A DNA stretch of 64,000 nucleotides from Rhodocollybia butyracea (lineage: Eukaryota; Basidiomycota; Agaricomycetes; Agaricales; Omphalotaceae). Below the pieces are notes generated by a model. The model was not told the origin of the DNA, did not search any database, and was given only the letters and a program-made list of their open reading frames with translations. Positions 34,600 through 44,785 of this stretch are shown here, in pieces; positions within the stretch are counted from its first letter, which is position 1, and each line of letters begins with the position of its first letter. The DNA is taken from positions 186,001 through 250,000 of the forward strand of contig JADNRY010000011.1 of the NCBI GenBank assembly GCA_015501585.1. The letters are read 5' to 3'. The position numbers were made by a program, and so were the translations under genes.

Positions 34600-34937
34600 T
34601 GACAAAAAAACTGGGGGATACTAGTGGTTGAGGACAGAAAGCGGAAAGTGCGAGAGAAAAGGCGGCGGGTTGATTCCATAAACTGTAAAATCGAAGCTCG
34701 ATCGGAAAGAAGCCACCGATGGCATGATCCACTTTGCGGCACTAAGAGACAATTTTCCTTTGAATAACCAAGAAACTTTATTTACGTCTTCAACAGACTT
34801 CAGATACGGCTCCGCATCCAAGAATTCGACAAAAATTAAAGACATCGCAGCGCGTTCGTGCCACCCCGCGATTTAGTCACTCACGTGTCGCCATTGCCCT
34901 TCGAATTCCCCGGCACCGGCAATTTCACGGCATCCAC

Positions 34938-37288
34938 ATGGCCTCTCTTCCAGGTACTCAGACACTGCGCTTCCGAGGGCCAAATGACAAGCCAAAACCT
35001 CAAGTACCAAAGTACAAACACGACGGAATTCTACAGGACCAAGTTCGAAGGTTGCTCATGTCGAATTTTCTCGGTCTTCAACGCTCACGTAGTTCACAGG
35101 ACTGCTAAATTACCATGGAGTCCAACTTTTGCCTTTGCCTTGCGTATGATTCTCCTTGTACGTGTATCTGCCGCCATGTACTCTAACATTGATGACTGCG
35201 ACGAAGGTATGTCTCTTGTCCACATAATGAGCGCGCCTCATGTACAATTTCCAGTATACAATTTTTGGGAACCCTTACACTTCTTTGACCGGGGTCATGG
35301 TTTCCAGACATGGGAAACTTCCCCTCAGTTTGCAATCAGAAGTTGGGCCTATATTCTGCTGCACTTACCTCCAACTATTGTTGCCCGCTTTCTAGCCAAG
35401 GACCAAAAGGTATGCATCCCTCCTGTCGCCCAATTTTCAACTTAATTTCAGAGACAGAGAGCTGCATTCTTTGCGGTCCGCATCTTCCTTGCAGTCCTGA
35501 GCTCCCTCTCTGAGGTTACGCTCTACCGGAAAGTGTACGAAAAGGTCAATCATAGGGTCGGCCGTTACCTATTCTTCATCTTACTGTTCAATGCTGGCAT
35601 GTGGAACGCTTCTGCTGCGTTCCTTCCATCATCCTTTGCCATGTACACTGGAGCCCTTGCCTTTGCATACTCTATAATCCCTTCAAGTTCTCGCGACCCT
35701 CAGCGTACCCTTTTCGCGACGCTACTTTTCGCTTCAGGCGCTATCGTAGGATGGCCTTTTGCCCTTGCTCTTGCCATTCCTTTTGTCATTGAAGAGCTCT
35801 TCGTCTTTAGCGGGGACAAAGTTCCTGCTTCCGCTCGTTCGATGTGGATGATGAACCGATGGAAACGATTGTTTGGCTGTGGTGCTTTGGCGGCTCTCAT
35901 ATTCGTAAGAGTTTTTACATTTCCAAGTTCAATCTTCTGAACGTCTTTTCAGATACCTGTAGTCGGCATCGATAGCCTGGCTTACGGAAGACTTGCAGTC
36001 GTACCGTTCAATATCGTGAAATACAATATACTGTCTTCCGAGCGAGGCCCGGAACTCTACGGAACCTCACCGTGGCATTTCTACATCTTGAATCTCTTGC
36101 TCAATTTTAATGTTATCTTTCCCTTCGCACTCCTATCCCTTCCTGCTCTTGCTGTCACTTTCATGGCGGATAAGAACCGCCTGGGTGTGTTCAAAGGTTC
36201 TCCCGAGGAAAGCTCTCCCTTCACTATTCTGGCTCTCCGACTATCTCCATTCTATCTATGGCTCGCAATCCTGACAGCTCAGCCACACAAGGAAGAAAGA
36301 TTCATGTTCCCTGCGTATCCCATGTTATGCTTCAATGCTGCTGTGACGGTGTATCTTGTTCGAGGTTGGATGGAAACAGCGTTCATTGCAGCTACCAAAT
36401 CGCCTTATCGAGTAAGTCCTCTCTCACGATACAGACAACTGTTTACAAACGACAACATGTAGGCTTCCCGGAGTTCAATCTTCAGCACCTTTACGCTCTC
36501 TGTACTTACGACAACCGCTGTCTTTTCCGCGTCACGAATTGCAGCAAATTGGAAGTACTATCATGCACCACTTGCAATCGCGAATCATTTCGAGGCCAAA
36601 GAATTGCCACACATATTAACCATCGCTGGAATTCTCCCTGAACACGTTGCAGCTACTCAGACCCAAAGTCAAAGGCTCAAAGATGCGCCTCGGGTCGATC
36701 TTGCGCCTATCAAGGACTTTAACTTGACTCTATGTTACGGCAAGGAATGGTATCGTTTCGTCGGCCACTACCTTGTACCTGACGGCGTAAGAGTGGAGTT
36801 CATCCAGAGTGACTTTGAGGGACTGCTACCTGGACATTTCTCGGAAGGCAAATCTACGGCAGCGACGCCTTGGTGGGCTCGCCCACAGACAAGAATTGTT
36901 CCACAAGACCAGAACGACTTGAATCAACAAGAACATTCCCACTACGTGAGAGAACACCTTTTTTTCTCGCTCGTTTTCTAATCAGTCATAGGTTCCCGTT
37001 TCTTCTTGTACGCATCTTATCGACTTGGATTATCCGTCGCATACTTCCAATTCCTCGCGAGAGCCTCGTTATGCCGTTGAAACCGATAGCTGGGATCGTG
37101 TTGAATGTCAGCCGTTCCTTGATGCTCAAAACTCACCTCTTCTTAGTCGAGTGCTGTGGGCACCAGGTGAACAGTGGCGCTCACTGAATACTTGGGGTGA
37201 CTATTGTCTTTTGAGGAATAGAGCATTAGTGGCGGACAAGATGGAGAAGGTTAAGCTGCAGCTAGAAGATAGCAAGCGGCAAAAGTAA
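34938..37288 (+). CDS. ALG9: Alpha-1,2-mannosyltransferase ALG9
   Basis: Adds the seventh and ninth mannose from Dol-P-Man to the lipid-linked N-glycan precursor in the ER lumen. Exon 1 starts at 34938 (MASLPGTQTLRFRGPNDKPK). A join at 35053/35100 gives QVRRTAKLPWSP. The GT22 loop is clear: YSNIDDCDE, intron, VYNFWEPLHFFDRGHGFQTW, with the acidic residues of the first lumenal loop. Spans and loops typical of ALG9 follow: LPSSFAMYTGALAFAYS, VGWPFALALAIPFVIEE, YGTSPWHFYILNLLLNFNVI and the conserved QPHKEERFMFPAYPMLCFNA. The soluble C-terminal part has CYGKEWYRFVGHYLVPDG and DAQNSPLLSRVLWAPGEQWR, then LNTWGDYCLLRN, stop at 37288. Both ends are complete. The gene is divergent from the DUF6533-type gene with 338 bp between starts. 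Confidence 0.92.
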
Positions 37289-37585
37289 CATGTACTTCCT
37301 CGGTACGAGGGTGTATAATTATTAGCATCAACTTAATCTGATCAGCATTCGCATCTAAACAAAAGGATCAACTATAACTAGAGTTGTTTAGATAAATTGT
37401 AGCGCCATGTAATTGTAATATACAATTTTTTGTCTAGTTTTGTCTGTTGCATACTTAGCGACGCGCGCGTCGCGTAACGCGTTACTCACTACGCGTGTTT
37501 CAATTATATTAATACATATTTCCCAACTTGGGGCGCTTAGCAACAAACGTGCAAACGTGATCCTCTCAGCATCTTCTTGAACAAC

Positions 37586-38496
37586 ATGCACGATATCTCG
37601 TTTCTCCTACTCTTGAATGAAATACCCACCGACATCATTCTACACATATGTGAGCGTTAATTTGGCCTGTTGCCTCGTACGTACGTATAGGGATTAACCA
37701 ACTCTCAGTGTCCTATCTGGATTTGCCAGACCTGGATTCTTTAGCACAAGCGTCTCCGTTCCTGGCAGCACTAGCGGTTGATCCTGTGCTACATAAGAAC
37801 CGTCTTCGCATCGTTGCTCCTTCCCGAATTCAGCACTCGCTGTTCGGTCAAGGACCGCAGGGAATAGCTTTCAGACCAACAGTCGGAGAGCTGGTTCATC
37901 GTGGGATAATGAGGGGCTTGTCTATTGAAAGGCACTGGCGAGAAGGAACCTATTTCCACTCACACTGCGTAAGTATAGCTGAATATTCTTGTCTTATCAA
38001 TACTCATCCATCTATCTGTTTCCAGTCCATAGTCCACTATGAAGCAGGCATGAAGTTGGCTCGTAAGAACACAAGTCGAATCATAAATACGCAACTCCTG
38101 AATCGACAGCAAAAACAAGATAAATATGATTTCCTTAGAGAGTTACGTCAAGCTCAAATTCTCCCTGACGAAGAATCGTCCTCTCTGCGTCTATGTCATA
38201 GCTTGCTTCCCGTGGTACGCAAGCTTAAATGGTTGATACAGAAAGATACTCTGTCCAAGAAAATCAGAGATGGGACCGTGTATAATATTCCAGGTCAAGC
38301 GTGTAGTACGAGCTTTAGGTCTCTTGAAGTCTTTGGTATGTGGCTGGAAGGCAGAGGGAGGGGTATCGTGCATGACAACGAGAGGATACGGTTGGCTATA
38401 TGTCCGGATATTCGAAAGAAGGTCGGGTTTTATGAAGGGTTAGAAGACGATATTCGGAGGGATTTCACCTTTGGACTCCGAGTTCGACGCGGTTAG
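37586..38496 (+). CDS. F-box-like protein
   Basis: Probable substrate adaptor of an SCF ubiquitin ligase. The start at 37586 gives MHDISFLLLLNEIPTDIILH and, after an intron to about 37709, SYLDLPDLDSLAQASPFLAA. Together these form a degenerate F-box helix pair (LNEIPTDIILHI...YLDLPDLDSLAQAS). The rest is a basic, helical region with HWREGTYFHSH, intron, SIVHYEAGMKLARKNTSRII and LEVFGMWLEGRGRGIVHDNE. No leucine-rich or WD repeats follow. Basidiomycetes have many such short F-box proteins with unassigned C-termini. The stop is at 38494-38496, and the CutC gene begins 112 bp later on the same strand. Immediately upstream, 37450-37500, a CG-rich run (gcgacgcgcgcgtcgcg) stands out in an otherwise AT-rich spacer. 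Confidence 0.65.
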
Positions 38497-38608
38497 TTTC
38501 TCCCTACGGACAGATCGTAGTTGAAACACTGTTCACTGACCTATATGTACCTGTAAACTGTTACTTACTTCATCACCTGATCTTTTCAAGTTAGAACCAC
38601 ACCGTGTC

Positions 38609-39697
38609 ATGCAAATTGAGGTTTGCATCGACTCTGTTGATTCAGCAATCAAGTGAGGATTAAACGTTGCTGTCGTATCGTCTTCTCACCGTCGTAGCAG
38701 TGCCGCTCGCGGAGGAGCCGATCGGCTTGAGCTATGTGGAAATTTGGGTCTGGGAGGTGGGTCGACGCCCAGCTTGGGATTGCTGAAGGCAGTTCAAAAG
38801 GCAGTAACTCTCCCTATCATGGTTTGTCTCTATGTTATCAGATGAACCCAGCTCAGAGCTTGCATTGCAATCAGGTTATGATCAGACCTCGGACTGGAGA
38901 TTTCCTCTACTCAGACTCGGAGATGGAGACCATGCTTGAAGACATCAAGATCTTCAAAGATCACGGCGTACAAGGATTTGTTTTCGGAGTTTTGACACCA
39001 GAAGGCCGTGTCGACGTAGTTCGGACGAAAAGGTAACTGGGGCTTTCGGAATGACTTGAGCTCATAGACCGCAGACTTGTAAATGCAAGTTTTCCATCTG
39101 AAGGTGATGTTCAATAAGTACATGGAAACAGAGAGGTAATATTACTAACGAGCAAATCATCAGTGTGCTTTCATCGCGCCTTTGACATGACTCGCGACGT
39201 TAAAGAAGGTTAGGAGGCATGAAAACACCGTCGTTTAGCTTCCGAAAATCGCGCACTGACGAGAACCTTAGCTATAGGCGATGTTCTGAAGATTGACAGG
39301 GTAACACGCATCTTGACGAGGGGAGTGGAAGCCATTCTCAAATTGGGCCTGTCAGCTCATTTTAACATGTAGTGGTCAAGGCAAATCAGTGTCGGAATCA
39401 CTGGACGTTTTAGCTTGGTTGCAGGAGACTAGTCGCGCTGCTGGGGTGACAGTTATGCCCGGCTCTGGTATAAATCCACATACGGTCGGGCCAATATTGG
39501 ACAGATTGTTACCTCTCGGTTTGTCCGAAATTCATCTGAGTGCAGGGAGCTGGGTGGAAGGAGCTATGTCCTTCCGGAGGGATGGGATGGATATGGGAGT
39601 CGGAAACGGAGAGTGGGATATTTGGCGAACAAACGAGGAAACTGTTCAAAATGTTAGGCAACAGGTGGAGTCGTTAGAAAATCAGGTATACAAGTAG
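38609..39697 (+). CDS. CutC-family protein (copper homeostasis)
   Basis: CutC is a TIM-barrel protein linked to copper homeostasis; its reaction is not settled. The start at 38609 gives MQIEVCIDSVDSAI, and the intron at about 38655-38698 joins to NSAARGGADRLELCGNLGLG, the family signature. Next are GGSTPSLGLLKAVQKAV, VMIRPRTGDFLYSDSEME, HGVQGFVFGVLTPEGRVD, then a conserved FHRAFDMTRD, then LTSGVEAI and the C-terminal GVTVMPGSGINPHTV and EIHLSAGSWVEGAM. The gene has at least six introns. It ends at 39697 (NQVYK). The protein appears complete. Human CUTC is 273 aa and this is of similar size with a slightly longer tail. Confidence 0.9.
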
Positions 39698-40041
39698 ATC
39701 TATGTTACTTGTCCTCTTGATACATGAATGGCAAGTACGATTTACAAAGCGATTGATTCTACATTATTCGCACTGAAACTACGCACATTGAGAGACCAAA
39801 CGGAATACTGTCTTCCGAAAGAGCCAGTATCGACCTAATAGGTACCAGCGACGCAAGATCTCCTAGTATCGGTTTGCCTTATCGCTTGAGCATACCCTTG
39901 TCAGCTTCCATCGACATCCTTAGTGGATGTCGATGAGTCTCCATGGTTGTCCCCCAGACCGCCGTCTATTGTTGACACATAACTGGGAAGTTTATGTCTG
40001 TTTTTCTCGCTTATCGTGTCAGCGAATAGAATAGCACACTT
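39698..40041. other. Intergenic between CutC and the F-box/LRR gene
   Basis: 344 bp; carries the promoter of the next gene. A short inverted sequence (catcgacatccttagtggatgtcgatg, 39908-39935) could form a perfect stem of about ten pairs and is the only structure I see. Confidence 0.4.
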
Positions 40042-41895
40042 ATGGACCAAAGCAAGAAAGCGCTAAAATATCATTTAGCGCTAGTAAATTCTAAAACAGC
40101 CTTCACGATGAAGGGTTCTTTGCATGCCTGGGATACATCCAGCTCTCCTTTTGCTTCTGTGGTTGGCTCAAATCATGTCCCATCTGCAGAACTTGGCCAA
40201 CTCAAAGATCTGCTTGTTGAACCGCAGCATGAGCTGAAACGCATGCAATCGGAGATCAGTCGCCTGCAGTCTCTTCTAGATGCTTTACTTAAGGAAAAGG
40301 ACCAAGTGGAGACATACATTGAAGCACACAGTATTCTGATGTCTCCTATTCGTCGGATTCCTTCAGAAACACTGGGAAGAATTTTCAAGCATTGTTTACC
40401 ATCAGACACACATGGATTTGCCGTTCGCGATCTGAAGCAAACTCCTCTGCTTGTCACCACCATATGTCGACACTGGAGGCATGTTGCCATTGATACTCCG
40501 AGATTGTGGAACTCATTGCATATACATTTTCCCCCTTATTTGAGCGAAGAGGTGGCTTCTCGACGGACTACTGGTGTGAATTTGTGGCTGGAACGCTCCA
40601 CCACCCTTCCGATCTCTTTATCACTTCGTGGATCTAGTGATGACCTACCAAATGGGTTTACAGGTGGTGTCGCAGAGCTGAACCAGCAGTTGCGAGCCTC
40701 TAAAAACATGATGTCTTTCATGCAATCGTTGCAGCATTTCAATCACAGGCTTCTTCGCCTCTATCTTTGCTTGTCCCAAACGGATTTTAGAATGCTTCAT
40801 TCCCTTTTACAACCATTTACTTCCTTTCCAGCTCTTGTCTCCTTGAAATTCGACAACTATATTCAACCAGAGTTGATGGCTGGCATATTGATGAAGCTTT
40901 TCAGTGTTTCTCGAATGCCTGCCCTGCAGATTCTTGAGTTTAATCGAGGCTCATTGTGGCTGGACGCTGGATGGTGGCTGGACGCCGGATGGTTGGACGC
41001 TGGAAGTCCGACACGTGGATGGGCAATCAACATGTCGACATCATATCGCTTGCCACCATCCTTTCTATATAGCGTTGTAACGCAAAACCCTCTTTTGCAA
41101 AGCCTTCAAATAGGTCTTTATTTAGCCCGTGAAGATGATATTGTCCCTCCAACACTTACCCTCACCGAATTGAATTCATTGTCGTTGGAATTAGATACTG
41201 ATTTTTCTTTTTGGCAAACCACGCAGATATATGATTGAATATCTGCGGTCTTTTCTGTTATGGATTTTCCTTCCCTCAAATCATTGTCTGTCAGGTATGA
41301 CAGTAGAGATCCTGTATCACGCTTCCCATCCCATCGAATGTCATTGAACAACTTGGAAACACTAGGTCTCCATCTCCAGCTGACACCAGAAGCAATGACA
41401 AACTGTCTCCTGTCAGTCCCAAATATCACTTCACTTTACTTTGTGGATACGGGGAATTGGGATGGGCCCGGCGAACATTCCTACATGGTAAGTACCACCC
41501 TGCAGGACACCCATCTATCTCGCCTTGGCCTTCCTGCAGGCAATCCTTCCTCGTTATGTCCCAGGCTCCGACACGTTAAAATGATCGATTATGCACCTTG
41601 GTCCCTTAACTGCGAATACTGGTCAGGCATTGCTTTAGCCGATTTCCTAGAGGCTCGGGTTAGAAGCAAAGCTCTTGTCTCTTTCGATCTTTATTTTCAT
41701 GAACCAACACGCACAAGTCGGTCTTATCTGGAAGCACAGCTTGGTCGATTTGTCCAACTGAAGGAATTGGGCCTGGAACTTCATTTACATCAATCCCATG
41801 TACCTTCTCGGTCCGCTGATGATTTACCAACTGCAGGTTTATACCCAATGCGTTACTTTGGGGACCTTAGCAAAGATACAGATACGATTGTCTAG
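40042..41895 (+). pseudogene. F-box/leucine-rich protein with an in-frame stop
   Basis: Typical agaricomycete F-box protein. After MDQSKKALKYHLALVNSKTA comes a coiled coil (LKRMQSEISRLQSLLDALLK), then the F-box SPIRRIPSETLGRIFKHCLP, then TTICRHWRHVAIDTPRLWNS, then leucine-rich segments. A TGA at 41236-41238 stops the frame after FSFWQTTQIYD. The sequence continues in the same frame from 41239 to 41895 with FPSLKSLSVRYDS, LNNLETLGLHLQLTPEAM and further leucine-rich repeats, stop 41893-41895. No GT donor near the stop would remove it. Just after the stop another frame reads EYLRSFLLW, so two offset indels may explain it. Either the gene is a young pseudogene, or it makes a 398-residue protein lacking the last repeats, or the assembly has an error. 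Confidence 0.65.
40957..40992 (+). repeat. 18-bp tandem repeat inside the F-box/LRR gene
   Basis: Two copies of tggctggacgcyggatgg (40957-40974 and 40975-40992, one base different) and a shortened third copy after 40993. They encode WLDAGWWLDAGWLDAG, unlike the surrounding leucine-rich sequence, and keep the frame. Confidence 0.85.
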
Positions 41896-42405
41896 TGATA
41901 TCGATTAAATACCAATAAATAGCTATCACGACGTGAAGTAGCAGAGTACCAAGTTGTGTACCAATCTGGCCGTCATTTATTGTAATATATAACTCAGTGC
42001 AAACCGCTACGGGTGCTTGGATGCCCCTCCTCCTCCATTCCTGGTAAGCGCATGCACTGAACGCCGTGGAGGTATGGAGGCGGGTCCGAACTCGAAGAGA
42101 CCACGATGAATTTCCGTTCATTTTCGAGGTTGGGTGCAAGGGTGTTTTTCACCACTTATATGTTACATTCTCTCGAAAGTAGATCTGCATGGTTACAACG
42201 TGAGATGTAATTAGTAGAATGGATGTTTGAGGTTGACGGTAATGTACGCCCAGTTTCCTCACTTATTAGGCGGAGGACGGCGCGTACGTCACTGGCGCTT
42301 ATTTCGCGTTTGTTGACATTCACGTGGTCTTAGTATCTCGCCAGTGTACAAATCATCCTCGTAACTGTGCATTTTGGCTTGTCTTCCACTATCTGTCTTG
42401 AAGAA
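41896..42405. other. Intergenic before the bromodomain gene
   Basis: 510 bp with the 3' region of the F-box gene and the promoter of the next. A minus-strand frame at 41867-42139 has no motif. No structure stands out. Confidence 0.4.
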
Positions 42406-44679
42406 ATGGGGAAACGACATCGTGCCATGTCGACGAGTGCAGGACCATCTAAGAAACGGAAAGAAGAGGAACCCGGCTCATCGTCTGATGTAGACATGGC
42501 TGCAGATGATTTTGCTGTTGATGTCAATGAAGAGCAAGAAGAAGAAGAAGGGGAAGAAGTAGACTTGGAAGAGAAAGCAATGAAATTGTGGCAGACAGTG
42601 AAAGAAGCAGAGAAAGAGTGAGTTATCATTTTTCGGGCGTTTCTTAAATTCTCGCATGACCAATTTTCCTCTTTCAGTGGTCGCCCTCTTTCTGTTCAAT
42701 TTCTCAAGCTGCCAAGTCCTAAATTATGGCCAGACTACTACACACTTATTCCCAATCGTGTCGCTTTAGAGGATATCAAGAAGAAGATCAAATCTGGCAA
42801 ATATCTCGACCTCGAAGCAGTTCGCCAGGATTTCGAACTTTGTTTCACAAATGCAAAAACATACAATGCATCAGAAAGCACAATATACAGCGATGCTAAA
42901 GACCTGCTCGTGCGTAGTCTATATTTTCTCTTTCAGTGGTCTCAAGACTGCTATCGTAGAAATTGGCGAACAAGACGTATCGCAAGCTTATGCGTTCTGA
43001 AGGCAAACCACCTAGTATGAAGCGACTGCTCAACTCGAGAATCCAGAAACTCATCAAGAAAACTGACGATAAGTGAGTATGTTTCTCATCCTTGGTCTGC
43101 CAGTCTAATGACTCCGACCAGTGGCCGTGTTCTGTCGACTATGTTCTGGGAGCTGCCCGACAAGAATGCGTGGCCCATTTATTACAAGCAGATCCAACAG
43201 CCTCGCTGTCTAGAGGCAATTCAGGTCAAACCTTACTGCCTTTCGCATCTTTACTTGTGCTCATGTTTTTGCAGAAACGTCTCAAGCGGAAAGAATATTC
43301 AACATCCGCAGAGTTTGCAGCCGATGTAGAGCTAGTATTCTCAAATGCCATGGACTTTAACATGGAGCATACTCAAATTTGGGAAGACGCACTGACATTA
43401 CGTGTACGCTAGCCTTGATTTCTCTCCTATGCCTTTGCTGATTCCGCCTCAGGATTATTTTCGTCAACTCATGGGTGACCTTCCTCCGCCATACGCTCTG
43501 GCTCAATATACGCACCCGCCTTCTCACAAGATCAAGATCAAGATGCCGGGAACTGCGCCCAAGGTCGAAGAGCCTGCACCAAAACTTCCAACATTATCAT
43601 TGCGGGTTCCAGCACCACCTAAACCAGCTGCAGCTGTGGCGAAGCCTAGAGCGCCGTCTCCTCAACTTCCTGTAGCGCCCGTCACTGCTCCTCGCCGTCC
43701 TGCAGTATCTACTCCAGCTTCAGTTCCAGTTGTAGCTCCGACACCAGCTCCACCCCCCGTCCAAGCCTCCCTTCCAGTCGCTGCTGCAAATTTGATGAAG
43801 CCAACTGTGCCTAAACCGGTGGTACCAGCATCCGCAGCTTTGGCCCAGGTACCCAAACCAGCACCGTCACAAGCTGTACAACCAGCGCCTGTAGCACAAC
43901 CGACATCCAAACCACCTGTGGCACATCCGCCGCCCCGACAACAACCACCTAGACAGGCAACCTCTCGCACTCCTCAGCCTCACACAGCCCAACCAATCCT
44001 ACAACTTCATCCTACTACTGCACCATCCTATTCAAATGTCTCGTTTGCAAAGACTACGCAACCAGCTTACATGCGACCAACGCCTCCTCCCATACAACAA
44101 CCAGCTCCCTATATTCCACCACCTCGGCCAGCGCCTACACCTACACCTGCAGTTGCAGTTTCAGCCCCTCCCCCTCCAGCTCCTGTCATTCCCGCCAGTC
44201 ACCAGCTTCGATATGTTGCACTGAGAACTGAACCTTGCGGAAGACCACTGAACCTCGACCATCGAGATAGTGTTACGACTTGGGCAATGCGGCTTGAACA
44301 GGACGAGAAGAGTTTATCGGTTCGGGAGATTACTTTCATGGCGGAGCCAGGTGACAGCAGTGATGAGGATGAAGATGAGGACGAAGAGGAGATTGATGTT
44401 GATGTCGAGACCGAGCAGCCTGTCAAGAAACGCCGTGGACGTCCTCCAAAAGTCGTTAAAGTGGCGCCAGCTGCGAAACCAAAGACCCTCAACTCGCCAA
44501 AAAAGAAAAAAGTGAAGAAGCGAGGTGACTTACAGGTCAAAGTTAATGGGACACTTTTGAATGAGGATGAAGAGCGTGCGGGAAATTGGACTGTGGCACT
44601 TGTGGTTGGGAGTAATATTCTAGAAGTAGGGGAAAAAGGAGGACTAACGTGGAAGGTTTATGCAGAGCGCGTTGCTTGA
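42406..44679 (+). CDS. Double-bromodomain protein, Rsc4-like chromatin remodeler subunit
   Basis: Predicted subunit of a SWI/SNF-type (RSC) complex that reads acetyl-lysine. The start at 42406 (MGKRHRAMSTSAGPSKKRKE) is followed by an acidic stretch. Bromodomain 1 joins over an intron: LWQTVKEAEK, LSVQFLKLPSPKLWPDYYTL, IPNRVALEDIKKKIKSGKYL, DFELCFTNAKTYNASES. Bromodomain 2 follows: SRIQKLIKKTDD, STMFWELPDKNAWPIYYKQI, RKEYSTSAEFAADVELVFSN, AMDFNMEHTQIWEDA. Each has the expected conserved Asn (TYNASES, DFNMEHT). A long Pro/Ala linker (43560-44200) leads to a C-terminal domain LRYVALRTEPCGRPLNLDHR and an AT-hook-like KKRRGRPPKVVK near residue 560. The last part NWTVALVVGSNILEVGEKGG resembles the C-terminal region of Rsc4-type proteins. 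The assignment to RSC rather than another complex is inference. Confidence 0.8.
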
Positions 44680-44785
44680 ACTTTGTACTAAACGCTTTGT
44701 TATTATTATTACACTATCATAAACTGGTCGGCGCTAAATTGGCCACTCTTTCTGTTTTTACCGTCTTCTCCCCCATTTAATAACC

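Noticed and set aside
34621..34845. Minus-strand open frame of 74 codons just upstream of the DUF6533-type start
   Set aside because: It ends in a stop 22 bp before the gene's ATG, has no recognisable motif, and cannot be joined by a credible intron. It may act as an upstream ORF but is not supported as a gene.
43662..43970. Minus-strand Gly/Ala-rich open frame
   Set aside because: Shadow of the Pro/Ala-rich linker of the bromodomain gene on the other strand.
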